From: an uncultured Lachnospiraceae bacterium
GTDB lineage: Bacteria > Bacillota > Clostridia > Lachnospirales > Lachnospiraceae
Length of the DNA: 58,327 bases
Direction of reading: 5' to 3'
NCBI GenBank assembly: GCA_947650005.1
Contig: CANSTU010000012.1
Span: forward strand, 1-58,327
Both the position numbers and the translations under genes were made by a program. The notes under the pieces are model-generated. The model saw only the letters and a list, made by a program, of their open reading frames with translations. It did not search any database and was not told where the DNA came from. Below are positions 1-8,542 of this stretch, one piece after another (the stretch's first letter is position 1; each line of letters starts with the position of its first letter).

Positions 1-637
1 ATTCCTGCCACACATTTAATGAAGTGTAAATGACGGCAGCCATGATCGCAGGACCGGATAGAGGAAGCAGAATCGCAAAGAGGGAACGCAGCCTGGAGCA
101 ACCGTCTACCCTAGCCGCTTCGTCGATCTCCCTGGGCACCGTTTCAAAAAAGCCATAGAGCATCCAGATAGACAAGGGGAGTCTGCTGATCGCATTGGTT
201 AAAATCAATGACCAGCAGGTATCGATGAGCCCCAAAGCGACCCATAGCTTATAAAGCGGGATCAGGATTACTGAGCCAGGGAATAACTGCGTTACCACGA
301 TCCCCAAAAGCATCCCTTTTTTTCCTTTCACAGGATAGCGGCTGAATCCAAAGGCCGCGAAGGCGGAAATCAGTATATTGAGCGCCGTTGCTGCTACCGT
401 CACAAACAGCGTATTCCCAAAATATCGCAGGAACCGAAGATCCTCAAATATCATCCGGTAATTGTGCAGTGTGATACGGCTGGGGAAAATGCGTACCGGA
501 GTGGAGAACATTTCCCGCGCCTCCTTAAAGGAAGTGATTAGAATCCAGATCACTGGAAAGAAGGAAATCAACGCCAGGAACGCCACGAATCCAACATATA
601 CGCCGTTTCCTGCCTTCTTTTTCCATTTGGTTTTCAT
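1..637 (-). CDS. Carbohydrate ABC transporter permease, MalG-like (3' end outside window)
   Basis: This is an inner-membrane permease of a CUT1-type sugar importer, incomplete because the C-terminus runs off the left edge. The visible 212 residues begin MKTKWKKKAGNG and contain several hydrophobic helices. The cytoplasmic EAA loop reads EIDEAARVDGCS, the signature by which such permeases dock to the ATPase. The start is the ATG at 637. It overlaps the stop of the upstream permease in an ATGA arrangement and has a GGAGG ribosome site about 9 bases upstream, so translational coupling is likely. With the preceding permease and the binding protein it forms a transport operon. No ATPase gene is visible; CUT1 systems often share one encoded elsewhere. 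The substrate cannot be told from sequence. Confidence 0.9.
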   Translation of the reverse strand, partial: MKTKWKKKAGNGVYVGFVAFLALISFFPVIWILITSFKEAREMFSTPVRIFPSRITLHNYRMIFEDLRFLRYFGNTLFVTVAATALNILISAFAAFGFSRYPVKGKKGMLLGIVVTQLFPGSVILIPLYKLWVALGLIDTCWSLILTNAISRLPLSIWMLYGFFETVPREIDEAARVDGCSRLRSLFAILLPLSGPAIMAAVIYTSLNVWQE

Positions 638-1515
638 GCCTGCTGCCCTCCTTTTTTCTGCACCACCAGATAGAGTCCCGCAAGTCCTGTCACACACATA
701 AACAAAATAATGGATGGCACTACCGCATCATGCATTCTAAAATAGGTGAATGCCGTACTGTAAATATACAAGGGCAGTGTCTCTGTCTGCCGGGAAGGGC
801 CTCCCCCCGTCAGTGCGAAAATATTCTCATAAGCATTAAGCGTCCAGATCGTCCCCAGCGTGAGGGACATAGTGATAACGGGCGCCAGCTGAGGGAGGGT
901 GATAAAAAAGAATCTCTGAACGCCATTCGCCCCATCGATCGCAGCCGCCTCATATAAATCGGCAGGAACCCCTGTTAAACCCGCAAAAAGCATCATGAAG
1001 TAAAAGGGAGATCCCTTCCAGGCACTCATGATAATTGCAGCCAGCATCGCCGTGCCCGGCACAGTGAGCCAGGATATGTTTTCCCTAATCAAACCCAGAT
1101 CGTGCAAAATTAGGTTCAAAATGCCAAAATCCGTATTATAGATCCATTTCCAGGCCAACGCCGCCACCACACCGGGAATCGCCCACGGAAAAAGAAAGAC
1201 GGGACGAAGCAGGGAGATTCCCGCTATCTTTCGGCTGCACAGTAGGGCCAGCGCAAATCCAATCAAAAACTGTGCTGCCGTAACACTCACCGTCCAGACT
1301 GCCGTATTCTTTACTGCGGTAAAAAAAGCTGGTTCATTTAACACTTTCCCATAATTCTCCAACCCTGCAAACGTCCCGGTATGTTCTCCTGTGAAGCTTG
1401 CTGCCAGGTTATCCAGAAAGGGAACCGCAAAGAAAAGCACGATAAGCGTCATCGCTGGCAATACCAGGATATATCCAACTCGTTCTTCACTTTTCCCCTT
1501 TCTTTTTTTCTCCAT
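634..1515 (-). CDS. Carbohydrate ABC transporter permease, MalF-like
   Basis: First permease of the sugar importer, about 293 residues. It has a basic N-terminus (MEKKRKGKSEERVG), six or so hydrophobic helices and an EAA loop near the C-terminal third (EAAAIDGANGVQRFFFITLP). I place the start at 1515 rather than at the longer open frame from 1551. A GGGAG ribosome site lies 5 bases before that ATG, supplied by the hairpin leader repeat, and the longer N-terminus would be translated repeat DNA. The gene lies about 190 bases downstream of the binding protein and overlaps the next permease by 4 bases. It should pair with that MalG-like partner in the membrane. Confidence 0.92.
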   Translation of the reverse strand: MEKKRKGKSEERVGYILVLPAMTLIVLFFAVPFLDNLAASFTGEHTGTFAGLENYGKVLNEPAFFTAVKNTAVWTVSVTAAQFLIGFALALLCSRKIAGISLLRPVFLFPWAIPGVVAALAWKWIYNTDFGILNLILHDLGLIRENISWLTVPGTAMLAAIIMSAWKGSPFYFMMLFAGLTGVPADLYEAAAIDGANGVQRFFFITLPQLAPVITMSLTLGTIWTLNAYENIFALTGGGPSRQTETLPLYIYSTAFTYFRMHDAVVPSIILFMCVTGLAGLYLVVQKKGGQQA

Positions 1516-1640
1516 CCTTGCTCCCATCCGCGTGCTTGGGCACGCACTCAAATCAGGGAGGTTGAAAACATAATTTTAAATTATATTCCCATCCGCTCGC
1601 TAAAACGGATGCTCAAACCTCCCAATCTGTCATTGAAACG
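1516..1640 (-). repeat. Hairpin-SD leader repeat, two units, before the permease gene
   Basis: Read on the minus strand, this holds two units of the window-wide leader element. The gene-proximal unit has the box TCCCTGATTT (1550-1559), a hairpin with stem GCGTGC/GCACGC (1530-1545) and the ribosome site GATGGGAGCAAGG leading into the permease ATG. The distal unit has a degenerate hairpin (GCATCCG.../...GAGCGGATGGGA). Between them lies a TTGAAA-type segment that is less symmetrical here than at other loci. Confidence 0.7.
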
Positions 1641-1706
1641 GTCATGCCGTCCTTTTCTATCTGTCTGGAAAACGCCGCCCATAGGGCGATCCCTCGGCAG
1701 GTTCCG

Positions 1707-3023
1707 TCAGGACAGCCCCATTAGGACCATAATTTCCTCCTGGGCGGCGTCCATCCCGGCATCCACTTCTTCCGTTCCCATGATAATATTCTGAAAATGA
1801 TTCTGGAGGATCTTCGCCGCTTCCGGCACTGTAGGTGACGTAGGAATCGGCACTTTACTATAAGGCAGTACATCCGCAAACAGCTTAATTTCGGGATCCG
1901 CCAGCGTATCTTCATTTGCCTTTAGAACCGCAGGCATGGAAGACGTGAAGAGCACGATATTTTCCGGCTGGCACAGATACTCCAGTACCTTAAAGCATGC
2001 TTCCGGATCTTCCGCCTTCTGCGAAACGGCTAAGGTCCACCCGCCCAAGGAAGAACCGACGGTACTGTCTTTTAACAGGGCCATTCCCACCTCGAACTCC
2101 GGATTTTTATTCATAATATTCCGATATCCGCCCAGGTTGCTCTGAATCATCCCCACTGTGCCTGCCAGGAACATTTCCGTCACCAGATTGGCGTCCGTGG
2201 TGGTAACGCTGTCTTTGGGACATGCTCCCATCTCCTCCAGCTCTTTCATCAGCTCCACTGCTTTTTTCATTCCTTCACAGTTCACGTTTGGTTTTCCGGC
2301 CGCGGTAAAAATATCCTCTCCAGTCTGAATGGCAAAGGTCGCCAGCGCCTCATGGAGAAGGGCCCAGGTATTACCGCCTGCATATCCGAAGCCGAATTTA
2401 TCGGTAACGCCATCCCCGTCCGTATCCTGCGTCAGAAGCGCAGCCGCTTCCTTAAATTCTTCCCAGGTTACTTCATCGCCCAGAGTCATGCCGGCCCGAT
2501 CCAGTTCGGTTTTGTTGTACAGAAGCGCCCTCGTACCCGTATCCCGGGGCAAGCCGTACACCACACCGTCCAACATGGCATTCCCCCAGAGGCCCGGCGC
2601 AAAATCGTCCCTGCTCAATTTAGTCGAATTGTCAAGGTACTCCCCGATTTCCACCAGATAACCTTTCTGGGCAAAGGTTCCCAGGGTCGTTCCGTTGACC
2701 GCTATGATGTCCGGGCCCGTTTTGGAGGAGAGCGCCGTGTTACACTTGTCGTCATAGGAGGCAAACGGTAGTCGTGTAAACTCGATTTCAATTCCTGTCT
2801 CCGCTTTGATCTGATCGAACAAGGCCTGCTGCTTTTCCAAGGTCTCGTCAGTTTCGTTGTTATCCGACTCCCAGAAAACCAATTTCACCGTCTCCTCCGA
2901 CGGGGAAGCCGGTCCTGCCCCGCTCTCTGTTGCTCCTCCTTTGTCTGCCTTTCCGCACCCGGCAGCCAGAAGCAAGCCCGCAGATATCAATAGCGCCATC
3001 GCCCTTTTTCTCATTCCTTTCAT
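1707..3023 (-). CDS. Extracellular solute-binding lipoprotein of sugar ABC importer
   Basis: About 438 residues. A basic start (MKGMRKRAM) and hydrophobic segment end in the lipobox LLAAGC, so the mature protein should be lipid-anchored outside the membrane from the Cys near residue 23. A low-complexity Gly/Ser/Glu linker follows, and then a family 1 periplasmic-binding fold typical of oligosaccharide-binding proteins (VKLVFWESDNNETDE near the mature start, and a C-terminal helix ending VLMGLS). The start at 3023 is preferred. The upstream in-frame ATG at 3035 begins MRGKM, which is simply the translated AGAGGAAA ribosome site of the leader repeat. The gene heads the transport operon and diverges from the two-component system at 3606, which probably controls it. 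Confidence 0.92.
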   Translation of the reverse strand: MKGMRKRAMALLISAGLLLAAGCGKADKGGATESGAGPASPSEETVKLVFWESDNNETDETLEKQQALFDQIKAETGIEIEFTRLPFASYDDKCNTALSSKTGPDIIAVNGTTLGTFAQKGYLVEIGEYLDNSTKLSRDDFAPGLWGNAMLDGVVYGLPRDTGTRALLYNKTELDRAGMTLGDEVTWEEFKEAAALLTQDTDGDGVTDKFGFGYAGGNTWALLHEALATFAIQTGEDIFTAAGKPNVNCEGMKKAVELMKELEEMGACPKDSVTTTDANLVTEMFLAGTVGMIQSNLGGYRNIMNKNPEFEVGMALLKDSTVGSSLGGWTLAVSQKAEDPEACFKVLEYLCQPENIVLFTSSMPAVLKANEDTLADPEIKLFADVLPYSKVPIPTSPTVPEAAKILQNHFQNIIMGTEEVDAGMDAAQEEIMVLMGLS

Positions 3024-3065
3024 TTTTCCTCTCATTCCGCCGCTTAAGCGGCCTTTTAATCAGCG
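3024..3065 (-). repeat. Hairpin-SD leader, AATGAGAGGAAA type, before the binding protein
   Basis: On the minus strand a CTGATT-like box is followed by the perfect hairpin GCCGCTTAAGCGGC (3039-3052), then GGAATGAGAGGAAAA and the start ATG. The AGAGGAAA segment is the Shine-Dalgarno sequence. The same leader stands before genes at 14547, 23889, 27095, 56405 and 58295. Confidence 0.75.
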
Positions 3066-3114
3066 GGAACTTTGGGACACGCTGTGTCACAAAGTCTGAG
3101 ACTGAAAATGTCAA

Positions 3115-3290
3115 TTTTCAACCTATTCCCCCTCTACCCGCTTTAGCGGGTTCTTAAATCACTTGGTTGAAAGCGCCTTTCTTTCAACCTTATTCCTCTC
3201 TGCTCGCTTTAGCAGGTTTTTAAATCACTTGGTTGAAAGTGCCTTTCTTTCAACCTTACTCCTCTCTGCCCGCTTTTGCGGGCCTCTCTT
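3115..3290 (-). repeat. Three tandem hairpin-SD leader units, 66 bp period
   Basis: Three near-identical units lie 5' of the binding-protein leader. Each has a GC hairpin (CCCGCTTTAGCGGG or close variants), a purine segment (AGAGAGGAATAAG on the minus strand), a second hairpin TTGAAAG...CTTTCAA and an AAGTGATTTAA box. The box recurs at 3156 and 3222, which gives a 66-base period. The stem differs from that of the 13.5 kb and 38 kb arrays, while the layout is the same. Confidence 0.75.
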
Positions 3291-3605
3291 TCAAGATGGT
3301 TGGAATTCCGTCTTCGCGCACGAGCCATCTTTTGGTGACATCTAAAGTATGCATGATGCTTCCCAATGCAACAAGCACATATTTCATTTAAAAAGTTCAC
3401 TTTTTTTGGATATCCTGCATTTCTTATTCCTTTTCTTTTTGGTCTGGGATATAATCTTTTCAGAATTAGAGTAATGATTTGTACAAAAAACATACATACT
3501 GTATCGGTGAAGTGCTTTCCAAGTATTTTTATACATCCGTCGCAGCGTCGATTCAATAAAGTCACGGTGCCTTTCCGACCGCAGCATTATCAAAGGAAAA
3601 GGGAA
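3291..3605. other. Divergent intergenic region with no firm promoter call
   Basis: AT-rich region between the transport operon and the two-component genes. A TATAAT-like hexamer occurs on the plus strand near 3450, but I cannot pair it with a convincing -35 box. No coding capacity that I trust and no recognisable riboswitch. AraC-type regulator sites would be expected here, but I cannot identify them. Confidence 0.4.
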
Positions 3606-4754
3606 ATGTCGTTTTATAAAGTAGTAATTGCAGATGATGAACAGCCCATACGTCACGGACTCTCCCTGTTTCCCTGGGAAAAATACGGGTTTCAGCTGGT
3701 CTGTGCCGCGCCAAACGGACAGGTCGCTCTACAGGCTGTACGAAAGTATGGAGCCGATCTGCTCCTCTCCGATATCCGCATGCCTGTCATGGACGGGCTC
3801 GCGCTGGCGCGCAGCCTGTATGAAGAAGAAAATCCGGTGCAGATTGTACTTCTCACCGGGTTCCAGGACTTTGCCTATGCGCAGCAGGCTATCCGTTACC
3901 ATGTCTGCCGTTTGCTCACAAAGCCGCTGGATCCTGCCGATCTGTCCGAATGTCTCCAATACGTGGCCCGTACTCTGGCCAAAAACTGCCCTGAGCGAAA
4001 GCCGCCTGCTCTTTCCCCGGATCTGCCTCGGCCGCGCCGTCTAAATTCCAGGGACACGCTCTCCTGTCCCCTTCCCTATCCTCAGCGCGAATCTCAGTCC
4101 TTTGTTCAGATCCTATTTGAAGAACAGGCTTTGACCGTTTCCGCGACGGATATCCTGCTGGACGGTTTGTTAGAGGTATTCTCTCCCTTCCTGGAATATG
4201 GCCTTCTTCCCTATTGTCAGGCGCTTTGTTCTTTCCTGCAGGAATTGCAGTCTCAAATTGGCAGATTTCCAGACCAGACGTCACAACTGAAGGATACCAT
4301 ACGTCAGGCCGAAGCCGATGTCAAAGCGGGTCACAGCGCCCTGGCCGTCAATCAGGCTGTGCGCACAGCGGTGCATCGGATCCTACAGGTCCGGGCCATC
4401 AACGACTTTGAGCCCAACCGTATCGCAGTAGAGAAAGCCATGGAGTATATCCGGCAAAACTACGGCGAGCCCCTCACTCTGGAACTCGTCGCCAACTCCG
4501 TTCATCTTTCCCCCAGTTATCTGAGCGTCCTGTTCAAAAAATATGCCGGAACCAATTTTAGCAAATATCTGCGTGACTTTCGGATGGAGCAGGCACGAAT
4601 TCTTTTAACACAGACGCATCTGAAGGTCTACGAGGTCGCTCAAAAGGTAGGATACCCTAACAGCAAATACTTCATCGACCTGTTTAAGGAACAAAATAAA
4701 GTTTCTCCCCATGAATATCGGATTTTTCACGGAACAGGAGGCGTTTTTTCATGA
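3606..4754 (+). CDS. Response regulator, receiver plus AraC-type HTH (YesN-like)
   Basis: 382 residues. The N-terminal receiver domain (about 1-120) has the acidic pair in VVIADDEQ, the phosphoacceptor Asp in LLSDIRMPVMDG and the conserved Lys in LLTKPLD. The C-terminal 100 residues form two helix-turn-helix motifs of the AraC family (SVHLSPSYLSVLFKKY and VAQKVGYPNSKYFIDLFKE). The start at 3606 has an AGGAAAAGGGAA ribosome site; the longer open frame upstream has no such signal. The gene overlaps the kinase gene by 4 bases (ATGA), so the two are co-translated. By analogy with YesM/YesN pairs beside binding-protein operons, it probably activates the divergent sugar importer. This is inferred from position. 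Confidence 0.93.
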   Translation: MSFYKVVIADDEQPIRHGLSLFPWEKYGFQLVCAAPNGQVALQAVRKYGADLLLSDIRMPVMDGLALARSLYEEENPVQIVLLTGFQDFAYAQQAIRYHVCRLLTKPLDPADLSECLQYVARTLAKNCPERKPPALSPDLPRPRRLNSRDTLSCPLPYPQRESQSFVQILFEEQALTVSATDILLDGLLEVFSPFLEYGLLPYCQALCSFLQELQSQIGRFPDQTSQLKDTIRQAEADVKAGHSALAVNQAVRTAVHRILQVRAINDFEPNRIAVEKAMEYIRQNYGEPLTLELVANSVHLSPSYLSVLFKKYAGTNFSKYLRDFRMEQARILLTQTHLKVYEVAQKVGYPNSKYFIDLFKEQNKVSPHEYRIFHGTGGVFS

Positions 4755-7432
4755 TTCGGAACCATTTCCGCCCTGCCAAAACCAGGCTCTTTGCTCTTTC
4801 CATAAAAAACCGGCTTTCCATTCTCCTTTTTGCGGCCACATGTCTCTGGCTGATCCTGTTTTCCCTGTCTCTCTCTGCGGGAATGGAGCGCCACGAAGCG
4901 GCCAGAATCCGCCAACAGGAACAGATTCTCCGATCCGGAATGGAAAGGCGGCTTTCCGACTTCCAGCTTCTTTTGGATCATGCCATCGCGGATATTCTGC
5001 AGAGCGAAATTTTCTATTCCTATTTCTATGATCAGTCCTCCGCAAGCGAAGAATTCGTCCGCAAAGCTTTCGGCCAGCTCATTCTGGATATTCCGGAAGT
5101 GGACAAACTGGTGTTGATCGGCGGGAATACCTCCTTTATTTTTTCCCTTTCAGAGCGCCTGCAGATTTCCTTTGGTTCCCTTGACCTGGAAAATATCCTG
5201 TACAATCCCTATGGCCGGGATATCCATTACGACAGCATCAATTATGCCTCCCATCTGGGTGAGGCCAACGCCTACAGCCTGGAAAGTGACCTGATCCTTT
5301 CTCTTCTGGATCACCGTTTTACCTACCTAAAGCGTTTTCCCTCCCCCAATCGAAATAATGCGTCTCTTCTTGTCGTCCTGAAAAACGATTTTCCCGAATT
5401 CATTGCAGGGGTATTCCATCCCGAGCAGGCCTCTGTGCTGGAGCGAAGCGAACCCCTTCTTTTCCTAGAGCAGACAGTCCCCATGGACGTGTCTGAACAG
5501 TTCACTGACAACATTGTCCACCCGCTGTTTCCCCACAGATTCCTGCTGCTCGCCCTGCCTGCCCTGTTTTCCATCCTGGCGGCCGTTCTATGCGCAAAGC
5601 TACTCCCCAGCCCCATCCTGAGGCGGTTGCATCGGATGACGAAGGAGTCTTCTTCCTGCGAAACACCGGTCGATCTCCCAGACATTATAGAAGATATTTC
5701 CAGCCATACAGTCAAACAGGAATATACCAAAACGATTCTGGTCGTCTGCCTTGGTCCCATGCTCCTCTGGCTGGCGCTGTCCTTTTCCTGCCTTTTCTTT
5801 CTCTACAACCGGGAAGAAACGCTTTCCCAGGAAGCATTACTGGACGAAATATCCACTTTCCGTATCTCCTACAGCCGTATTAGTTCCCGGATCACGCAAA
5901 CCGCTGACTCTCCTTCCACCCGTACCCTGTTCGGGAAAGCGGATATCCCGCTCACCTACCAGGAATATCTGGAGGCCATCCAGCCTTTCATGCAGCTGCG
6001 ATTAGAGTTCCCTTCCCTTGGAGATATCGGTTTTTATTCCACGTCCTTGGAACCCCTTTATACCGGTATACATTTTGATGCCCCTTCCTTTTCCTCCGCT
6101 CCCAATACATTTCTGCAGCGTCTGTCCGATTCCCGGGCTCAAATCATCCCTCTTGGCATCCGTGCCCAGGACGGCGGCTTTGCTGTCCTATTCGGCAGGC
6201 CTGTCACGGATTCCGGTTCCGACAGGACGTTAGGATACCTTGTCTTTTCCGTTACCGCTGACCGAACTGTCTGTGATGCTCCCGCGCCACTCTACCTGGC
6301 TTATACGAATCTTTTGGCCGTCTCCGATTCCCGGGAATCCTTTCCCCTTCCGGAGCGCTTCTCACGGAGCGTCTCCAAGATCGGACGCCTGCAGGAGGTT
6401 CCCGTCATAAGCGGCAGCGATGATCTTCTATACCATGTAACCCTCACACCGGTGTCCCACTTTTCCATCGGTTATCGGGATGCGGGCGCAGCGAAGGAAT
6501 TTGCCGCGTCTTACCTGCCCCTTTACCTCGCCCTCCTGCTTACAGCCCTCTTATTTTCCGCATTCGTCACCCTGGCCGGCCTGAATCTGTCTTTCAGCCG
6601 GCCATTGGAGGAAACTTACCTGCGAGTGGCGCAGCTCTATCGTGACAGGACGTTTTCCCGGCAGGATTGCGCAAATCAAAATGAATTTACAGCCCTGGTG
6701 GATTATTTTCAATATCTTCTGGAAAAAAATCAAAGACTTTCCGACGAAAACTGGCAGAATCAGCTGCGGCAGAGAGAACTGGAATACGCGGAAAAGGAGG
6801 CACGTTTCAATGCCCTGGTCTGTCAGATCAACCCCCATTTCCTCTATAATACGCTGGAAATCATCAAATGGAGCGCATATGAATTGGGAGACAGCCAGAT
6901 CGTAGAAATTACCATGGCTCTCTCCAGACTTTATAAATACAATATTATCACAGGAAACCCTTTCGCTTCCCTTTCGGAGGAAATCGAAACGCTGAAAAGC
7001 TATATCTTCATCCAGCAAAAACGTTTTCCTGATTCCTTCAGCGTTTCCTGGCAAATTGAGGACGGGCTTGACGATGTTCCCATTCTCCGTCTGCTTCTTC
7101 AGCCGCTGGTGGAAAACTGTATCGAACACGGCTTTTTTGACCTTTCCTACCCTGGAAAGATCCAAATCAAAGCTCACCGGCAAAAGGACTGCCTACGCCT
7201 TTTCATTTCTGATAACGGACACGGTATCCCTCCTGCGCAGCTCGAAGAACTAAAGGACCTGCTCGCATCCCCCCATAGCCCCTCCGGGAAGAAATACGTC
7301 GCTCTCGCCAACGTAGCCCAGCGTCTTTCCCTCTATTATGATGGAAACGCATCCATCCGGATTCTGGATACCGATGAACCGGGGGTCACCGTTCTTCTTT
7401 GTTTTCCTGTGGACGGCGCCGCTACGTTTTGA
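4751..7432 (+). CDS. Sensor histidine kinase, YesM-like, with two extracytoplasmic sensor regions
   Basis: 893 residues, longer than the roughly 600 usual for YesM-type kinases. I see four membrane segments: about 19-43, 263-285, 325-352 and 588-612. They leave two extracytoplasmic regions of about 220 and 235 residues and a short cytoplasmic stretch between them. After the last helix come a HAMP-like linker and a His_kinase domain whose phosphoacceptor lies in QINPHFLYNTLE (near residue 694). A HATPase domain follows with the N-box PLVENCIEHGF and the G-box DNGHGIP. It should autophosphorylate and pass phosphate to the response regulator just upstream. The duplicated sensor layout suggests integration of two signals or an internal fusion. 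Confidence 0.92.
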   Translation: MIRNHFRPAKTRLFALSIKNRLSILLFAATCLWLILFSLSLSAGMERHEAARIRQQEQILRSGMERRLSDFQLLLDHAIADILQSEIFYSYFYDQSSASEEFVRKAFGQLILDIPEVDKLVLIGGNTSFIFSLSERLQISFGSLDLENILYNPYGRDIHYDSINYASHLGEANAYSLESDLILSLLDHRFTYLKRFPSPNRNNASLLVVLKNDFPEFIAGVFHPEQASVLERSEPLLFLEQTVPMDVSEQFTDNIVHPLFPHRFLLLALPALFSILAAVLCAKLLPSPILRRLHRMTKESSSCETPVDLPDIIEDISSHTVKQEYTKTILVVCLGPMLLWLALSFSCLFFLYNREETLSQEALLDEISTFRISYSRISSRITQTADSPSTRTLFGKADIPLTYQEYLEAIQPFMQLRLEFPSLGDIGFYSTSLEPLYTGIHFDAPSFSSAPNTFLQRLSDSRAQIIPLGIRAQDGGFAVLFGRPVTDSGSDRTLGYLVFSVTADRTVCDAPAPLYLAYTNLLAVSDSRESFPLPERFSRSVSKIGRLQEVPVISGSDDLLYHVTLTPVSHFSIGYRDAGAAKEFAASYLPLYLALLLTALLFSAFVTLAGLNLSFSRPLEETYLRVAQLYRDRTFSRQDCANQNEFTALVDYFQYLLEKNQRLSDENWQNQLRQRELEYAEKEARFNALVCQINPHFLYNTLEIIKWSAYELGDSQIVEITMALSRLYKYNIITGNPFASLSEEIETLKSYIFIQQKRFPDSFSVSWQIEDGLDDVPILRLLLQPLVENCIEHGFFDLSYPGKIQIKAHRQKDCLRLFISDNGHGIPPAQLEELKDLLASPHSPSGKKYVALANVAQRLSLYYDGNASIRILDTDEPGVTVLLCFPVDGAATF

Positions 7433-7528
7433 ATTGAATGAAATGGGTCTCGATGTCTTCTTCGACGTTCTTTCCGCAGGTTCCCGCCATCAACATCATA
7501 AATGCCGTGCAGACAACCATCCATCGCT

Positions 7529-8314
7529 TCATTGATATGTCTGTACCTGCAGCAGAATCAGGGTAATGTTGTCCCGTCCACCCCTGTCAAGGGCCAGGCG
7601 GATCAATCGATCCGCCTTTTCCTTCAACCCTCCCGTTCCTTTCAGCGCTTCTTCAATCTCATCATCCATCACCGGATCCGTCAGGCCATCGCTACACAGT
7701 AAGAATACGTCATTCGGTTTCATAGGTATGGGCCTGCTAAGATGCGGCTCGATCAAAAGCTCCTCCGGACTGATTCCCAGGTGCTGCGTTAACATATGCC
7801 ATCCTCTACTTTTTCGGGCCGCCTTAGGGTCAAGAAGCCCCATGTCCATCATCCTTTGGGCCTCGCTGTGATCCACCGAAATCTGCTCCATCTTCCCGTT
7901 TCGTAGAAAATAACACCTGCTGTCTCCCACATTGCAGCTCATGGCCGTATTCTGATCCAGATAAAGGGCGGCCACCGTGGTTCCCATCCGTTCAATGCCA
8001 AGATGCTCCGCCTCCGTGCAGATCTTTACATTCGCTTCCTGCACCTGGCGGACCGCTTCCTGTTCCATCTGCTGACGGAAGCAGGGCCTGAATGTCTCTG
8101 CTGCCAGCAGAGAAGCGGTTTCCCCCGCCTCTTCTCCGCCCATCCCATCATAGACTGCCGCCAGCATCCGGTCGGCCATAACCGTTTTTTCCACACACTG
8201 TTCCCCAGTCTGCACGTCTTTCCGCCAGACTCCGAACAAGTAATAGTTATCCTCATTGTTCCTGCGCACCCTGCCCGCATGGGTCGCCGCCAGGCCCTCT
8301 ATCCTCAAACTCAA
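7529..8314 (-). CDS. PP2C-family Ser/Thr phosphatase (last gene of T7SS locus)
   Basis: 261 residues, a cytosolic metal-dependent phosphatase with the PPM/PP2C motifs in order: RRNNEDNYY, AVYDGMGG, MGTTVAALYL, CNVGDSRCYF, LLCSDGLTD and GGRDNITLILLQ. All metal-binding aspartates appear present. The start is probably TTG at 8314, since GAGGGA lies about 7 bases upstream and no suitable ATG is near. The gene sits 228 bases downstream of the Ser/Thr kinase, with its own weak promoter candidate between them. It would remove phosphate from kinase targets such as the FHA partners of the locus. A second phosphatase of the same family is encoded at 23998. Confidence 0.92.
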   Translation of the reverse strand: MSLRIEGLAATHAGRVRRNNEDNYYLFGVWRKDVQTGEQCVEKTVMADRMLAAVYDGMGGEEAGETASLLAAETFRPCFRQQMEQEAVRQVQEANVKICTEAEHLGIERMGTTVAALYLDQNTAMSCNVGDSRCYFLRNGKMEQISVDHSEAQRMMDMGLLDPKAARKSRGWHMLTQHLGISPEELLIEPHLSRPIPMKPNDVFLLCSDGLTDPVMDDEIEEALKGTGGLKEKADRLIRLALDRGGRDNITLILLQVQTYQ

Positions 8315-8419
8315 TATTTTTCCCTCACCCGCTATTCCATTTTCCGTTCGTCGGCTGGACCTGTAACAGCTCCCATCCTGTGCCGTTTTACCCTGCTTTG
8401 CCCATATGAAGGCGTAATT

Positions 8420-8448
8420 TCTATAATAATAAAAGCGATTGCTGTCAT
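8420..8448 (-). promoter_or_regulatory. Candidate sigma-A promoter for PP2C gene
   Basis: On the minus strand, ATGACA (8443-8448), a 17-base spacer and TATAGA (8420-8425), about 105 bases before the phosphatase start. Moderate match to consensus; inferred only. Confidence 0.4.
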
Positions 8449-8542
8449 ACCCTTCTATGGCTCTTTGCAGGTTAAGCTGTGTATTGGAATCATTCTCCCT
8501 TTTCCCATATCAGTTGCCAAGCACATATGTTTTTGTGCACAT

